61,498 bases of DNA from JAXGTO01 sp040774885 (GTDB lineage Bacteria > Actinomycetota > Coriobacteriia > Coriobacteriales > Eggerthellaceae): NCBI GenBank assembly GCA_040774885.1, contig JAXGTO010000010.1:1-61498 (forward strand), given 5' to 3'. The notes beneath the pieces were generated by a model, which saw only the letters and a list, made by a program, of their open reading frames with translations, ran no database searches and was not told the DNA's origin. How positions within the stretch are numbered: the stretch's first letter is position 1; each line of letters starts with the position of its first letter. The position numbers and the translations under genes were made by a program. Positions 25,847-35,113 of the stretch are shown here, piece by piece.

Positions 25847-26080
25847 ATTTATGGCCTCATCAGCTTGCAAATAGACAGAACTGCAGCGTGAACGAGCGCG
25901 CATGCGCAGAAGTCGCAGAGGTACATGAGAGGGCGAGGACAACCCTGCCAGCAACGGCAACGGCGACAGCGACAGCGACAGCGATGGCGATGGCGACGAG
26001 GGCGAACGCGACGGCGGGGGCGGCGGCGAGGAAGGTGCAGCGGAAGCCCGCGGATGCGGCGCTCGCCACTTCGCGCGCGC
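25847..26080. repeat. Short spacer with a hexamer microsatellite
   Basis: Between palindrome copy 3 and the tRNA terminator. Around 25952-26000 the plus strand repeats GGCAAC/GGCGAC/AGCGAC/GGCGAT hexamers about eight times. Frames on both strands (for example an Ala/Val-rich 69-codon minus frame) are products of this low complexity and are not called as genes. Confidence 0.55.
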
Positions 26081-26115
26081 AAAAAAAGAAGCAGGCCCGT
26101 TTCCGGACCTGCTTC
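26081..26115 (-). terminator. Intrinsic terminator of tRNA-Ala
   Basis: On the minus strand GAAGCAGG pairs with CCTGCTTC around a GC-containing loop, followed by a run of seven T. It begins nine bases past the tRNA CCA end. Confidence 0.88.
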
Positions 26116-26123
26116 GTGACGTT

Positions 26124-26199
26124 TGGTGGAGCCTAGGGGGATCGAACCCCTGACCTCAGGCTTGCAAAGCCCGCGCTCTCCCAGCTGAGCTAAGGCCCC
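26124..26199 (-). tRNA. tRNA-Ala(TGC)
   Basis: Full cloverleaf on the minus strand. The 5' acceptor arm GGGGCCT pairs with AGGCTCC, the D-arm is AGCTCAGCTGGGAGAGC, the anticodon loop is TTTGCAA (anticodon TGC) and the T-arm contains GGTTCGATCC. The CCA end is encoded. 76 bases. Confidence 0.96.
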
Positions 26200-26242
26200 G
26201 GGATACGGCATGGCAGCCGCGGCGCGATTCCCTCTACTATTA

Positions 26243-26286
26243 ATAAACGCTCCACCGGCTAACTCGGCTCACGGTGGAGCGTTTAT
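26243..26286 (-). terminator. Hairpin between tRNA-Ile and tRNA-Ala
   Basis: ATAAACGCTCCACCG (26243-26257) and CGGTGGAGCGTTTAT (26272-26286) are perfect complements with a 14-base loop. On the minus strand it lies 11 bases past tRNA-Ile and ends in TTTATTAATAG, so it may terminate or process the tRNA-Ile transcript. Confidence 0.6.
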
Positions 26287-26296
26287 CGCGAAGTAG

Positions 26297-26373
<77 letters not shown>

Positions 26374-26465
26374 ACGTAAAAAACGCGCTTGGCTACTCTA
26401 TTACGCCCGAGCAAATCGGTCAACCCCTTTTCTGCTAGTATGTTGAAAACGCGAAAGGCGGTCCT

Positions 26466-27008
26466 ATGATTCCGATTCGCATCCAAACTCTTATCGTAGC
26501 TTCTGCACCGGGTCCTTCCATCTTGGTCCTTTGCCCGGTGGAAGACGTCGATCCGCACAAAACCTGCCGTATAGTGCCCGTTTGGATGGGCACCGCCGAA
26601 GCCACCCAGCTGGGCATGGCCATGGAACACGGCCGTTTCGAGCGCCCCATGACCCATGACCTGTTCTTGGACGCCCTCACCAATCTCGATGCCTGCGTCG
26701 ACCACGTGCTGATCACCCGCGTTGAGGGCCAAACGTTCTACGCGCGCCTGGCTCTGCGCCAGCACGGACGCCTGATCGACCTGGACGCGCGTCCCAGCGA
26801 CGCGATTGCGCTGGCGGTCAGAGAAGACGCGCCTCTCTATATTTCTGAAGAAGCGCTGCAGAAGGGGTCGTTCCCCTACGTGTTCAAGGGGCCGGTAGAC
26901 GACGAAGGGGAAATCGAGCGCTTCCACTCGTTTGTGCAGAACATCGACCCGGAAGACTTCAACATCCCGCCCTTGGACGAAGACGGCGAAAATCCTCCGG
27001 AAGAATAA
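26466..27008 (+). CDS. Bifunctional nuclease family protein (BFN/DUF151)
   Basis: 180 residues. The BFN domain spans about 1-140: VDPHKTCRIVPVWMGTAEATQLGMAMEH and HDLFLDALTNL are seen in key parts, then ARLALRQHGRLIDLDARPSDAIALAV, typical of the family (RPSDAIALA). A plant member has RNase/DNase activity; bacterial function is mostly untested. The C-terminus is acidic (residues 141-180). ATG at 26466 follows AAAGGCGG. The gene is on the plus strand against the surrounding minus-strand genes, converging on gyrA. Confidence 0.88.
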   Translation: MIPIRIQTLIVASAPGPSILVLCPVEDVDPHKTCRIVPVWMGTAEATQLGMAMEHGRFERPMTHDLFLDALTNLDACVDHVLITRVEGQTFYARLALRQHGRLIDLDARPSDAIALAVREDAPLYISEEALQKGSFPYVFKGPVDDEGEIERFHSFVQNIDPEDFNIPPLDEDGENPPEE

Positions 27009-27364
27009 CCCACCGCGCCGGCGCTGCGCATCCAGCGCTCGAGTCGGCCTCCGCGCACCGTCAGCCGAAAGCCCATGCGCCGCGGTGCAACCAGCCGCCC
27101 CGGCAGCGGAGCGCAGGGCGGCGAGCCGCCTCTCCCCCGCCGGCAAACGAAAGCGGGCCGCGCACTGCGCGGCCCGCTGACTTTCCCGCTGGGCTCTTTC
27201 CCGCAAACCGCAGCCCGTCGGTTTTCCCGCTGGGCTCGTTCCTGTGCATCGCGGCCCGTCGGTTTGCCTGCTGGGCGCTTTCCTGTGCAGCGCAGCCCGT
27301 TGGTTTACCCGCCGGGCTCTTTCCTGCAAACCGAAAGAGCCCTTGCTTCCTACCCTGCTCTCCC
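27009..27364. other. 356-bp convergent spacer between the BFN gene and gyrA
   Basis: No gene. It contains a strong hairpin GCGGGCCGCG-CACTG-CGCGGCCCGC (27153-27177), a 41-bp tandem array (27172-27335) and a second hairpin GGGCTCTTTC/GAAAGAGCCC (27314-27342). Either hairpin could end transcription from one or both sides, though U-tracts are poor. Confidence 0.6.
27172..27335. repeat. 41-bp tandem repeat, four copies
   Basis: Units start at 27172, 27213, 27254 and 27295, each beginning GCCCGtcGGTTT-like and containing GCTGGGCTCTTTCC and CGCA. The repeat is non-coding (41 is not a multiple of three) and lies just past the gyrA stop. Confidence 0.85.
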
Positions 27365-29911
27365 TTACAGGTCGAGCGAGCCCTCGCCATCCGAAGACGC
27401 GTCATCTTCGAGGTCCACTTCGGCTTCGTTGGTGGCGGCGCCCACGCGCTTGGCGCGCTTCTGGCCGGCATCGGCGATCAGCCCCACGGCGGTCACCTTG
27501 TCCTTGGCGGCCACATCCATTACCTTCACACCCTGTGTGGAGCGACCCAGCTGGCTGATACCCTTGGCTGCAGTGCGCACAACCACGCCTTCTTCGCTGA
27601 TGATGATCATCTGGTCGTCATCGGCAACTACCTTCATGGCGGCCAATTGGCCCTTCTTCTCGGTCATGGCAATGGTGTACACACCCTGCCCGCCGCGATG
27701 GTGGGAAGGATATTCTTCCACCAACGTGCGTTTGCCATAGCCCTTTTCGGTGATGACGAACAGCGAGCTGCCCGGCTTGGCGATTTCCATGCCCAGCACC
27801 TTGGCACCGGCTGCAACGTTCATGCCGCGCACGCCCATGGTGCCGCGGCCCATGGCGCGAACCTCTTCTTCGCTCCACATGATGGCTTTGCCGGCCGAAG
27901 AAACCATGATGGCGTTCTCGTTGGGAGCCACGCGTTTGACCGAAATCAGGCGATCGTCGTCTTTCAAGTTGATGGCGATCAACCCGTCACGGCGTGTGCG
28001 GTCATACAGGCTCATGCTGGTCTTCTTCACCATGCCGCGCTCGGTAGCGAACAACAGGTATTCGTCATCGGGGAAATCCTTGGTGGCGATGACGGCGCTC
28101 ACGGTTTCGCCCTTGGGCAGGCTCAGCAAGTTGGCGGCATGCGTTCCACGTGCATGGCGGCCGGCCTCGGGAATCTCATACACCTTCATGCGGTACACTT
28201 TGCCCGCCGTGCTGAAGAACAGCATGTAGGCGTGCGTGCTGGCGATGAATAGATGCTCGACGAAGTCGTTGTCCTTGAGGTTGACGCCCTGCATCCCCTT
28301 GCCGCCGCGCTTCTGCTGGCGATACGTGCTCACCGGCAAGCGCTTCATGTAGCCGCCCTTGGTCATGGTGACCACCATGTCCTCGTCGGCGATGAGATCT
28401 TCCATGTCGATGTCTTTTGCGGCATCCATGCTGATCTTGGTCTTGCGCGGGGTGTTGAACTTGTTCTTGATCTCGAGCATTTCCTCTTTGATGATCTTCT
28501 TTACCAGATCTTCGTCCTGCAGCACCTTCTGGTAATAGGCGATACGCTCGCGCAGCTCGGCCAGCTCGGCGGTGAGTTTGTCGTATTCCAAGCCAGTCAG
28601 GCGGCGCAGCTTCATTTCCAAGATGTTGTTGGCCTGAATCTCGGTGAGCTTGAAGCTTTCCATCAAACGCGTGCGCGCTTCGGTGTCGGTCTGGCTGGAG
28701 CGGATGATGTGGATGACCTCATCGATGTTGTCCAGCGCGATGAGCAGGCCTTCGAGGATATGCTCGCGTGCCTGCGCCTTTTCCAAGTCGTAGCGCGTGC
28801 GGCGGACGATTACCTCTTCTTGGTGCTTGATGTAGAAATGCAGCACCTCTTTGAGAGAAAGCGTGCGCGGCACACCGTCCACCAAGGCCAGCATGTTGAT
28901 GCCGAAGCCTTGCTGCAGCTGCGTGTGCTTGTACAACTTGTTCAAAACCACCTGGGGAATCGCGCTGTTCTTGAGCTCGATGATGATATCGATGCCCGTG
29001 CGGTCGGCGCCGTCGTGCACGTTGGAAATCTCGGGGAGCTTCTTTTCGCGAATGAGGTCGGCCAGCTTTTCGAGCAGCTTGGAGCGGTTGACCGTGTAGG
29101 GGATTTCCTTGACCACGATCTGATGTCGCCCGGTCTTGGTTTCGCCGATCTCGCATTTTGCGCGGGTGGTGATGGATCCGCGGCCCGTTTCGTACGCGTC
29201 GACGATGCCCTTGCGTCCCATGATGATGCCGCCTGTGGGAAAGTCGGGCCCCGGCAGCACCTTCATCAGCTCTTCGGTGGTGACGTCGGGGTTGTCAAGC
29301 ATCATGCACGTGGCGTCGATGGTTTCACCTAAATTGTGCGGCGGGATGTTGGTTGCCATGCCCACGGCGATGCCCTGGCTGCCGTTGACCAGCAGGTTGG
29401 GGAAGCGCGCGGGAAGCACGACGGGCTCTTTGAGGCTCTCGTCGTAGTTGGGCTGCCAGTCGACCGTTTCCTTGTCCATGTCGCGCAGCAGTTCCATGGC
29501 GGCTTTGTCAAGGCGCGCCTCGGTGTAGCGCATGGCGGCGGCGCTGTCGCCGTCGATGCTGCCGAAGTTGCCGTGGCCATCGACCAGCGGCACGCGCATG
29601 CTGAACGGTTGGGCCAAGCGGACCATGGTGTCGTACACGGCGGAGTCGCCATGCGGGTGGTACTTGCCGATGACGTCGCCGACGGTACGCGCGCTCTTGG
29701 CGTGCGGCTTGTTCGGCGTGATGCCGCTTTCATTCATCGCATACAGGATGCGGCGATGCACCGGCTTCAAACCGTCGCGCACATCGGGCAAGGCGCGGGA
29801 CACGATGACGCTCATGGAATATTCCAAGAACGACGTGCGCATCTCGCGACTCATGTCGGCAGAATCGATATGTCCGATATCGAATTCGTTTTCTTTGGTT
29901 TCGTCAGCCAC
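27365..29911 (-). CDS. gyrA: DNA gyrase subunit A
   Basis: 848 residues. DNA gyrase A cuts and reseals DNA through the active-site Tyr in AAMRYTEARL. The N-terminal quinolone-region motif HPHGDSAVYDTMVRLAQ is present. In the C-terminal beta-pinwheel QQKRGGKGMQG is the GyrA-box, which separates it from ParC. The C-terminus is acidic (EVDLEDDASSDGEGSLDL). The start is GTG at 29911 with GAGGAG upstream. It follows gyrB by 75 bases and ends the dnaN-recF-dciA-gyrB-gyrA block. Confidence 0.97.
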   Translation of the reverse strand: MADETKENEFDIGHIDSADMSREMRTSFLEYSMSVIVSRALPDVRDGLKPVHRRILYAMNESGITPNKPHAKSARTVGDVIGKYHPHGDSAVYDTMVRLAQPFSMRVPLVDGHGNFGSIDGDSAAAMRYTEARLDKAAMELLRDMDKETVDWQPNYDESLKEPVVLPARFPNLLVNGSQGIAVGMATNIPPHNLGETIDATCMMLDNPDVTTEELMKVLPGPDFPTGGIIMGRKGIVDAYETGRGSITTRAKCEIGETKTGRHQIVVKEIPYTVNRSKLLEKLADLIREKKLPEISNVHDGADRTGIDIIIELKNSAIPQVVLNKLYKHTQLQQGFGINMLALVDGVPRTLSLKEVLHFYIKHQEEVIVRRTRYDLEKAQAREHILEGLLIALDNIDEVIHIIRSSQTDTEARTRLMESFKLTEIQANNILEMKLRRLTGLEYDKLTAELAELRERIAYYQKVLQDEDLVKKIIKEEMLEIKNKFNTPRKTKISMDAAKDIDMEDLIADEDMVVTMTKGGYMKRLPVSTYRQQKRGGKGMQGVNLKDNDFVEHLFIASTHAYMLFFSTAGKVYRMKVYEIPEAGRHARGTHAANLLSLPKGETVSAVIATKDFPDDEYLLFATERGMVKKTSMSLYDRTRRDGLIAINLKDDDRLISVKRVAPNENAIMVSSAGKAIMWSEEEVRAMGRGTMGVRGMNVAAGAKVLGMEIAKPGSSLFVITEKGYGKRTLVEEYPSHHRGGQGVYTIAMTEKKGQLAAMKVVADDDQMIIISEEGVVVRTAAKGISQLGRSTQGVKVMDVAAKDKVTAVGLIADAGQKRAKRVGAATNEAEVDLEDDASSDGEGSLDL

Positions 29912-29986
29912 GTTTCACTCCTCGGTGAATCCATGTTGCCGTGCAACATGGCGTTGATTGCAGATGTTAGGCAGGTGCCCTTCGAA

Positions 29987-31936
29987 TCAGATATCCAGGA
30001 AGCGGACGTCTTTCGCATGCTTCTGGATGAATTCCTTGCGGGGTTCCACCTGGTCTCCCATCAGTTCGCTTACTGCGCGTTCGGCGGCGGCGGCATCGTC
30101 GATGTCCACGCGCAACATGATGCGCGAAGCAGGTTCCATCGTAGTGCTCCACAGCTGTTCGGGGTCCATTTCTCCCAAACCCTTGTATCGCTGAACAGCG
30201 GGTTTCTTGTTTTCGGGAAGACCTGCATACTGCTTCATCTCTTCTGCCAGAGCATCATCGTTGAAGAAGTATGAGATTTTCTTGCCGTGCTTGATGCCGT
30301 ACAGCGGCGGCTGGGCGATGTAGATGTAACCGCGCTCGATGAGGTCGGGCATATAGCGATAGAAGAAGGTCATCAGCAGGCAGCGGATGTGGGCGCCGTC
30401 GACATCGGCATCGGTCATGATGATGATGCGATGGTAACGGGCTTTCTCGCCGTCGTAATCTTCACCGATGTTGGTGCCGATGGCGGTGATCAGGCTCGAG
30501 ATGGTGTCGCTGGAAAGGCTGCGGTGCAACCCGGCGCGCTCCACATTCAAAATCTTGCCGCGCAACGGCAGGATGGCCTGGTATTTGCGGTCGCGCGCTT
30601 GCTTGGCGGACCCACCTGCGGAATCGCCCTCTACGATGAACAATTCGGACTGGCTGGCGTCTTTGCTGCTGCAGTCGGCCAGCTTTCCGGGCAGGGCGAA
30701 GGAATCGAGCACGCCTTTGCGCCGCGTCATCTCGCGCGCCTTGCGGGCGGCTTCGCGGGCTTTCAGCGCCTGGCTGGCCTTGTTGATGATGCGCTTGGCC
30801 GGCGCTGGATTCTCTTCGAGGAATTCGCCCAGACCCTGGGTAACCGCGCCGGAAACCAGCTGGCGGATCTCGCTGTTGCCCAGCTTCGTCTTGGTCTGAC
30901 CTTCGAACTGCGGGTCATGAAGCTTGACCGAGATGATGGCGGCCAAACCTTCGCGGCAGTCGTCGCCGGTAAGGTTGTTGTCCTTTTCTTTGAGGATGCC
31001 CTTGGCGCGCGCATAATCGTTGATGGAGCGCGTCACCGCCTGCTTGAAGCCCTCAAGGTGGGTGCCGCCTTCTGCGGTGTGGATGTTGTTGGCAAACGCA
31101 AGCACGCTGTTGGTGGAATAAGAGCTGGTCCACTGCATGGCCACTTCAACCGTGCCATCGGGGCTTTCGGCCTCGAAATAGATGGGCTTGTTGTTGAGGA
31201 CCTCTTTGCCCTCGTTGAGATATTTGACGAAGTCCTGGATGCCGCCGGCGTACTGGAATACATCCGTGCGGGGCTTTCCATCTTCTCCCAGCGTGCGCAT
31301 GTCGTACAGCGTGATCTTGAGGCCCTTGTTCAAAAAGGCCATTTCGCGGAAACGATCTTCCAAGATGGAATAATCGAAAATAGTGGTCTCGGTGAAGATC
31401 TGCGGGTCGGGCCAGAACGTGGTCTTGGTGCCGGTCTTCTTGGAGGTTCCTATTTCATGCAGCTTTTCGACGGTCTTGCCGTATTCAAAGGCAATCTGGT
31501 ATTTCTTGCCGTCGCGGCTGACCTCAACCTCTACGCGGGAAGACAGCGCATTCACCACGGAAACGCCGACGCCGTGCAAACCGCCGGAAACCTTGTAACC
31601 CTCGCCGCCGAATTTGCCGCCGGCATGGAGGATGGTCAAAACGACTTCGACCGTGGGGATTTTTTCTTTGGGATGCTTGTCAACGGGAATGCCGCGGCCG
31701 TCGTCTTGAACGGTGATGGAATTGTCTTCGTTGATCCAAACTTCAATATGGCTGCAATATCCGGCCAGGGCTTCGTCCACCGAATTGTCGACGACCTCGT
31801 AAACCAGATGATGGAGCCCACGGGAACTGGTGGTGCCGATATACATGCCCGGTCGCTTGCGGACCGCCTCTAAACCTTCCAGAACCTGAATATCACTACC
31901 GTCGTAGTGGCTCGGCTTCTTATCTGCCACGTTCAT
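29987..31936 (-). CDS. gyrB: DNA gyrase subunit B
   Basis: 649 residues. The GHKL ATPase region is at the N-terminus (VYEVVDNSVDEALAG with the Mg-binding Asn; DDGRGIPV; GGLHGVGVSVVNALS). The TOPRIM part follows (EGDSAGGSAKQARDRKYQA; DADVDGAHIRCL) and then the C-terminal GyrA-binding part (RYKGLGEMDPEQLW). ATG at 31936 follows AAAGGAG; the frame to 31996 is unsupported. With GyrA it forms the supercoiling enzyme. Length and order are normal. Confidence 0.97.
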   Translation of the reverse strand: MNVADKKPSHYDGSDIQVLEGLEAVRKRPGMYIGTTSSRGLHHLVYEVVDNSVDEALAGYCSHIEVWINEDNSITVQDDGRGIPVDKHPKEKIPTVEVVLTILHAGGKFGGEGYKVSGGLHGVGVSVVNALSSRVEVEVSRDGKKYQIAFEYGKTVEKLHEIGTSKKTGTKTTFWPDPQIFTETTIFDYSILEDRFREMAFLNKGLKITLYDMRTLGEDGKPRTDVFQYAGGIQDFVKYLNEGKEVLNNKPIYFEAESPDGTVEVAMQWTSSYSTNSVLAFANNIHTAEGGTHLEGFKQAVTRSINDYARAKGILKEKDNNLTGDDCREGLAAIISVKLHDPQFEGQTKTKLGNSEIRQLVSGAVTQGLGEFLEENPAPAKRIINKASQALKAREAARKAREMTRRKGVLDSFALPGKLADCSSKDASQSELFIVEGDSAGGSAKQARDRKYQAILPLRGKILNVERAGLHRSLSSDTISSLITAIGTNIGEDYDGEKARYHRIIIMTDADVDGAHIRCLLMTFFYRYMPDLIERGYIYIAQPPLYGIKHGKKISYFFNDDALAEEMKQYAGLPENKKPAVQRYKGLGEMDPEQLWSTTMEPASRIMLRVDIDDAAAAERAVSELMGDQVEPRKEFIQKHAKDVRFLDI

Positions 31937-32080
31937 GCTCCTTTGCAATGGTGTGTTTGCGCTATAGGTTGGGAAGCGCTTGCTAGATGGTACCATATAT
32001 GTGGTGTGCTGAATGTGGTTTGAACGTGTTTTAAGCTACTTCAGAGCCGTTTTAACAGCTCCTTTTCACTTTTTTTGACA

Positions 32081-32590
32081 TCAGATAGCGGAATCCGCGT
32101 TTTTGCGTTGCAAATCGGCAATCATAGCCCTCTTGAAATGCATCCTGGCATTTTCATCGGGAATAAGGGCGCACACCTCTTCAACCTGCTTGAGGTATTC
32201 TTCTCCCAGAGGAAGAAGATTCACGGTGCCACGACTCTGCTTCTCTTCTTCTTTAAACGGGTAGCGGTGACGCATGTTTCCGCGGCTGATATGGATGATG
32301 AAGCCATCGACATCTTCGTTGAAGCGAATATGCAGCTGCAATTTGATAAGCTCCCTGCGTGCGTTCAATTCCGCAGAGAACAGACTGTCATCCACATATA
32401 CATGAAGGAATTTGCCGTCTTCTTGGCGGATGATGTACACCGCATTGGTGTGATCGAGAATTATCTCTTCGACCAGCGCACGCCACATGTCCTGCACTTG
32501 ATTCTTGCGCGCCTCGAGACGCATCTTGTCGTCATCATATCCGGGGATGTTTTTCATCACCTCGTTGAAGGCACCCGATGACAGCTTCAT
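32081..32590 (-). CDS. dciA: DUF721/DciA-like protein
   Basis: About 169 residues. The first part matches the DUF721/DciA fold in outline (VQDMWRALVEEIILDHTNAVYI, then LHVYVDDSLFSAELNARRELIKLQL), and the position between recF and gyrB is where actinobacteria carry this gene. DciA loads or helps the replicative helicase DnaB where DnaC/DnaI are absent. The ATG at 32590 overlaps the recF stop (ATGA) and has GGGGG upstream; a TTG at 32596 is less likely. The C-terminal third (HRYPFKEEEKQ onward) is not recognised as DciA. The symbol rests on context plus partial similarity. Confidence 0.72.
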   Translation of the reverse strand: MKLSSGAFNEVMKNIPGYDDDKMRLEARKNQVQDMWRALVEEIILDHTNAVYIIRQEDGKFLHVYVDDSLFSAELNARRELIKLQLHIRFNEDVDGFIIHISRGNMRHRYPFKEEEKQSRGTVNLLPLGEEYLKQVEEVCALIPDENARMHFKRAMIADLQRKNADSAI

Positions 32591-33738
32591 CGACAACCCC
32601 CTTCTTTAACAAGAGAAACAACCTGTGACTTTTGCAAAAAGGAAGGATCAAAATAATCGAGGTTGGTGGTGGTTATAAACGTTTGGATATCCCCCGCAAC
32701 CAGCGAAACGAACGCCTTCCTTCTGCGTTCGTCCAATTCGCTCATAACGTCGTCGAGCAACAGGAGGGGCTTCTGCTTGAGAGAGTCCTCCAAAACGCGC
32801 AGTTCGGCAATCTTATAAGCCAACACCATGGAGCGCTGCTGTCCCTGACTGGCAAAATGCACAGCATCGGAGCCCGAAAGCAAGAAGATGATATGGTCGG
32901 TGTGGGGTCCCACCACACTGTGTTGACGCCTTCGCTCCTCTTCACGAAGGCGGCCCAATTGCGTCCACAAGGCCTCTTCTATATCAGCCCGGGAAGCCGG
33001 CGGGAAAATTTTTTCGTTTTTCGAGCCTTCTTCCATCCAACTGGGAAGATAGCGAATGGCGACTGATTCTTCTTCTTGAGCGATGACCTTATAGGTTTCT
33101 ATGAATATCGGTTCTATTTTGACCAGAACGGTTTCCCTATACACCATCAGCTGGGCGGCCGCTTTAACCAAAACCTCATCGATGCTATCGATGTAATCTT
33201 GAGATTCCTCTTCTTTCAACGCACGGTTTTTCTGCTTCACCAACGTGTCATAGTCTTTTTTGACCGCGTAGTAATTTTTGGACATCTGCGAACCGAGATT
33301 ATCGAGAGCGGCGCGCTTGATGGAATGGCTCCCTTTCACCAGGTCCAAATCATCCGGTGTGAAAGTGACCGAAGGAAGCATGCCCAACAATGTCGAGCGC
33401 GTCTTCTTCTTGCCATTCAACGAATAAGAGCGTTTCGTTCCTTCTACCGTCATGACAATGTTCAACGAGCGGCCATTTCCCTCTACCACCGCACTGACGG
33501 AGGATCGATTGCTTCCTTTGCGTATCAGTTGGTCGTTGCGCGTACTTCTGAAGGAATCCAACCCGGAAATCAATTGGATGGCTTCCAAAACACTTGATTT
33601 TCCCACTGCGTTCGGACCGTTCAAAATAACAAGACTTCCCAAAGCATCGAAAGATGCCCGTGCAAGATTGCGAAAATCTTTTAGCTCTATCGATTTAAGT
33701 CGCAGAGAATCTGATTGGGAGGCTTGTTCCTCATCCAT
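32587..33738 (-). CDS. recF: DNA replication and repair protein RecF
   Basis: 383 residues, an SMC-like ATPase that helps load RecA at gaps. Walker A is in LNGPNAVGKSSVLEAI, the signature in FASQGQQRSMVLAYKIAEL and Walker B in PLLLLDDVMSELDERRR. It starts 11 bases after dnaN with a weak ribosome site and overlaps dciA by four bases, so translation is probably coupled. Usual length for the family. Confidence 0.95.
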   Translation of the reverse strand: MDEEQASQSDSLRLKSIELKDFRNLARASFDALGSLVILNGPNAVGKSSVLEAIQLISGLDSFRSTRNDQLIRKGSNRSSVSAVVEGNGRSLNIVMTVEGTKRSYSLNGKKKTRSTLLGMLPSVTFTPDDLDLVKGSHSIKRAALDNLGSQMSKNYYAVKKDYDTLVKQKNRALKEEESQDYIDSIDEVLVKAAAQLMVYRETVLVKIEPIFIETYKVIAQEEESVAIRYLPSWMEEGSKNEKIFPPASRADIEEALWTQLGRLREEERRRQHSVVGPHTDHIIFLLSGSDAVHFASQGQQRSMVLAYKIAELRVLEDSLKQKPLLLLDDVMSELDERRRKAFVSLVAGDIQTFITTTNLDYFDPSFLQKSQVVSLVKEGGCR

Positions 33739-33749
33739 ATGTTTGCCGC

Positions 33750-34847
33750 TTACGACAGACGAACCGGCATGATCAGATAGAGGTAACGTTCCTTGTCTTC
33801 AGCCCGGAAGATGCCCGGTTTCATAGATCCTTGCAATTCAAGGAACACCTTTGCGGTTTCAACCGACGCCAAACCTTCAAGCACATACGCAAAATTGAAG
33901 GCGATTTCGGTATCTTCTCCTTCTATGGTTGCACCCAGGGTTTCATGAGCTGCACCGATATCCTGGCTGGTGGTTGATAGTTGGATGGTTTGAGATTCCC
34001 CATTGACATCGAGTCGAACCGGAGCGGTTCGATTGCTCAACAAAGAAGTGCGTTTCACAGCGTCGGCCAGCTGCACGGTGTCGAAGCAAGCGCGCGTGGT
34101 GTAGGAATCGGGAAGAAGTTGCTGATAATTGGGATAGTTTCCTTCAATGCGGCGATTGACGAACGTAGTGTTTTGACACGTGATGATGATCTGATTTTCG
34201 GCGGCTGCCACCGAAATGGTTGCTCCTGCAGCAGGAAGAGATGCAACATCTTGGAGGAAGGATCCTCCCACCACTACCTCAAAAGGCTCGTTGATTCCCT
34301 CAACGTCGGTTTCGGTAACAGCAAGACGATAAGAGTCGGTGGCCACCATCTTCACGATGCCATCTTCGGCGTGAAGAAGAACTCCGGTAAGAATGGCGCG
34401 CGATTCGTCGCGGGAAACCACTTTTGCCACGCGCTTGACCATCGAGGAGAACAGGTCGAAGGGAATATCGATGCTTTGGTCTTCTGCAACTGTCGGAAAA
34501 CCAGGGAAATCTTGTGCAGCCATGGTTTTGAGGGAAAAAGAAGTTGAGTCACAGATAATCTGTGCGCTTTCGTCGTCCGCTTCGATATGGATGGCCGCAT
34601 CCGGCAGGCTCTTGATTACATCGACGATTAATTTGGCGGGGATGACCGCCATGCCTTCTTCTTCAATAAGGGCATTTGCTGTGCAGCGAATGGAAAGATC
34701 AAGGTTGGTTCCTTCCAGCACCAGGCTGTCACCGGATGCTTTGAAAAGAATGCCAGAGAGGATGGGCAGAGTCGCGCGGGAAGCGGTTCCCTTCGAAACG
34801 GTAGTAAGTGCTTGCTGCAGTTCGCTTTGGTTGATGCTCAGTTTCAT
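33750..34847 (-). CDS. dnaN: DNA polymerase III sliding clamp (beta subunit)
   Basis: 365 residues with the three repeated clamp domains. The N-terminus is MKLSINQSELQQALTTVSKG and the C-terminus YLYLIMPVRL, the characteristic clamp ending that forms part of the partner-binding pocket. It is a ring-shaped processivity factor for polymerase III and a platform for repair proteins. AAAGGG precedes the ATG. It lies 266 bases downstream of dnaA and begins a tight operon with recF and dciA. Confidence 0.97.
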   Translation of the reverse strand: MKLSINQSELQQALTTVSKGTASRATLPILSGILFKASGDSLVLEGTNLDLSIRCTANALIEEEGMAVIPAKLIVDVIKSLPDAAIHIEADDESAQIICDSTSFSLKTMAAQDFPGFPTVAEDQSIDIPFDLFSSMVKRVAKVVSRDESRAILTGVLLHAEDGIVKMVATDSYRLAVTETDVEGINEPFEVVVGGSFLQDVASLPAAGATISVAAAENQIIITCQNTTFVNRRIEGNYPNYQQLLPDSYTTRACFDTVQLADAVKRTSLLSNRTAPVRLDVNGESQTIQLSTTSQDIGAAHETLGATIEGEDTEIAFNFAYVLEGLASVETAKVFLELQGSMKPGIFRAEDKERYLYLIMPVRLS

Positions 34848-35113
34848 GTTGTTGCCCTTTCACCGCTTCCGGCTCTTGTGAAGAAGCGCTGCCGGTTTTT
34901 TCGTTCTTCCTTTATTTAATCAAATAGATAGTAGTAATAATAAGGACGGTTGATTTGGTTGATAACCCTTTCGTTCCTGTTCAGGGTTATTTTTTATTAA
35001 ACATCACTCTTGTGGATATTCTATTGCCATCTAACCTTGTTGATTTCCTTATTATTTTTTTCAACCGAGAACAAGACTTATCCCCAAATTGATAATCGCT
35101 TTTCCTCTTTTTA
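34848..35113. promoter_or_regulatory. dnaA-dnaN spacer with DnaA-box-like sites (candidate oriC part)
   Basis: AT-rich 266-bp spacer. TGTGGATAT at 35011-35019 differs by one base from the DnaA box TGTGGATAA. TTATCCCCA at 35078-35086 differs by one base from TTATCCACA. Between 34915 and 35000 there are A/T-rich stretches such as AATAATAAGG and TTTTTTATTAA. TAACCCT/AGGGTTA (34963-34989), followed by a T-run on the plus strand, can form a hairpin. In many bacteria this spacer carries the unwinding element. Confidence 0.5.

Noticed and set aside
25860..26069. 69-codon minus-strand hydrophobic frame (VAVAVAVA)
   Set aside because: Made by the hexamer microsatellite; overlaps the tRNA terminator zone, no ribosome site.
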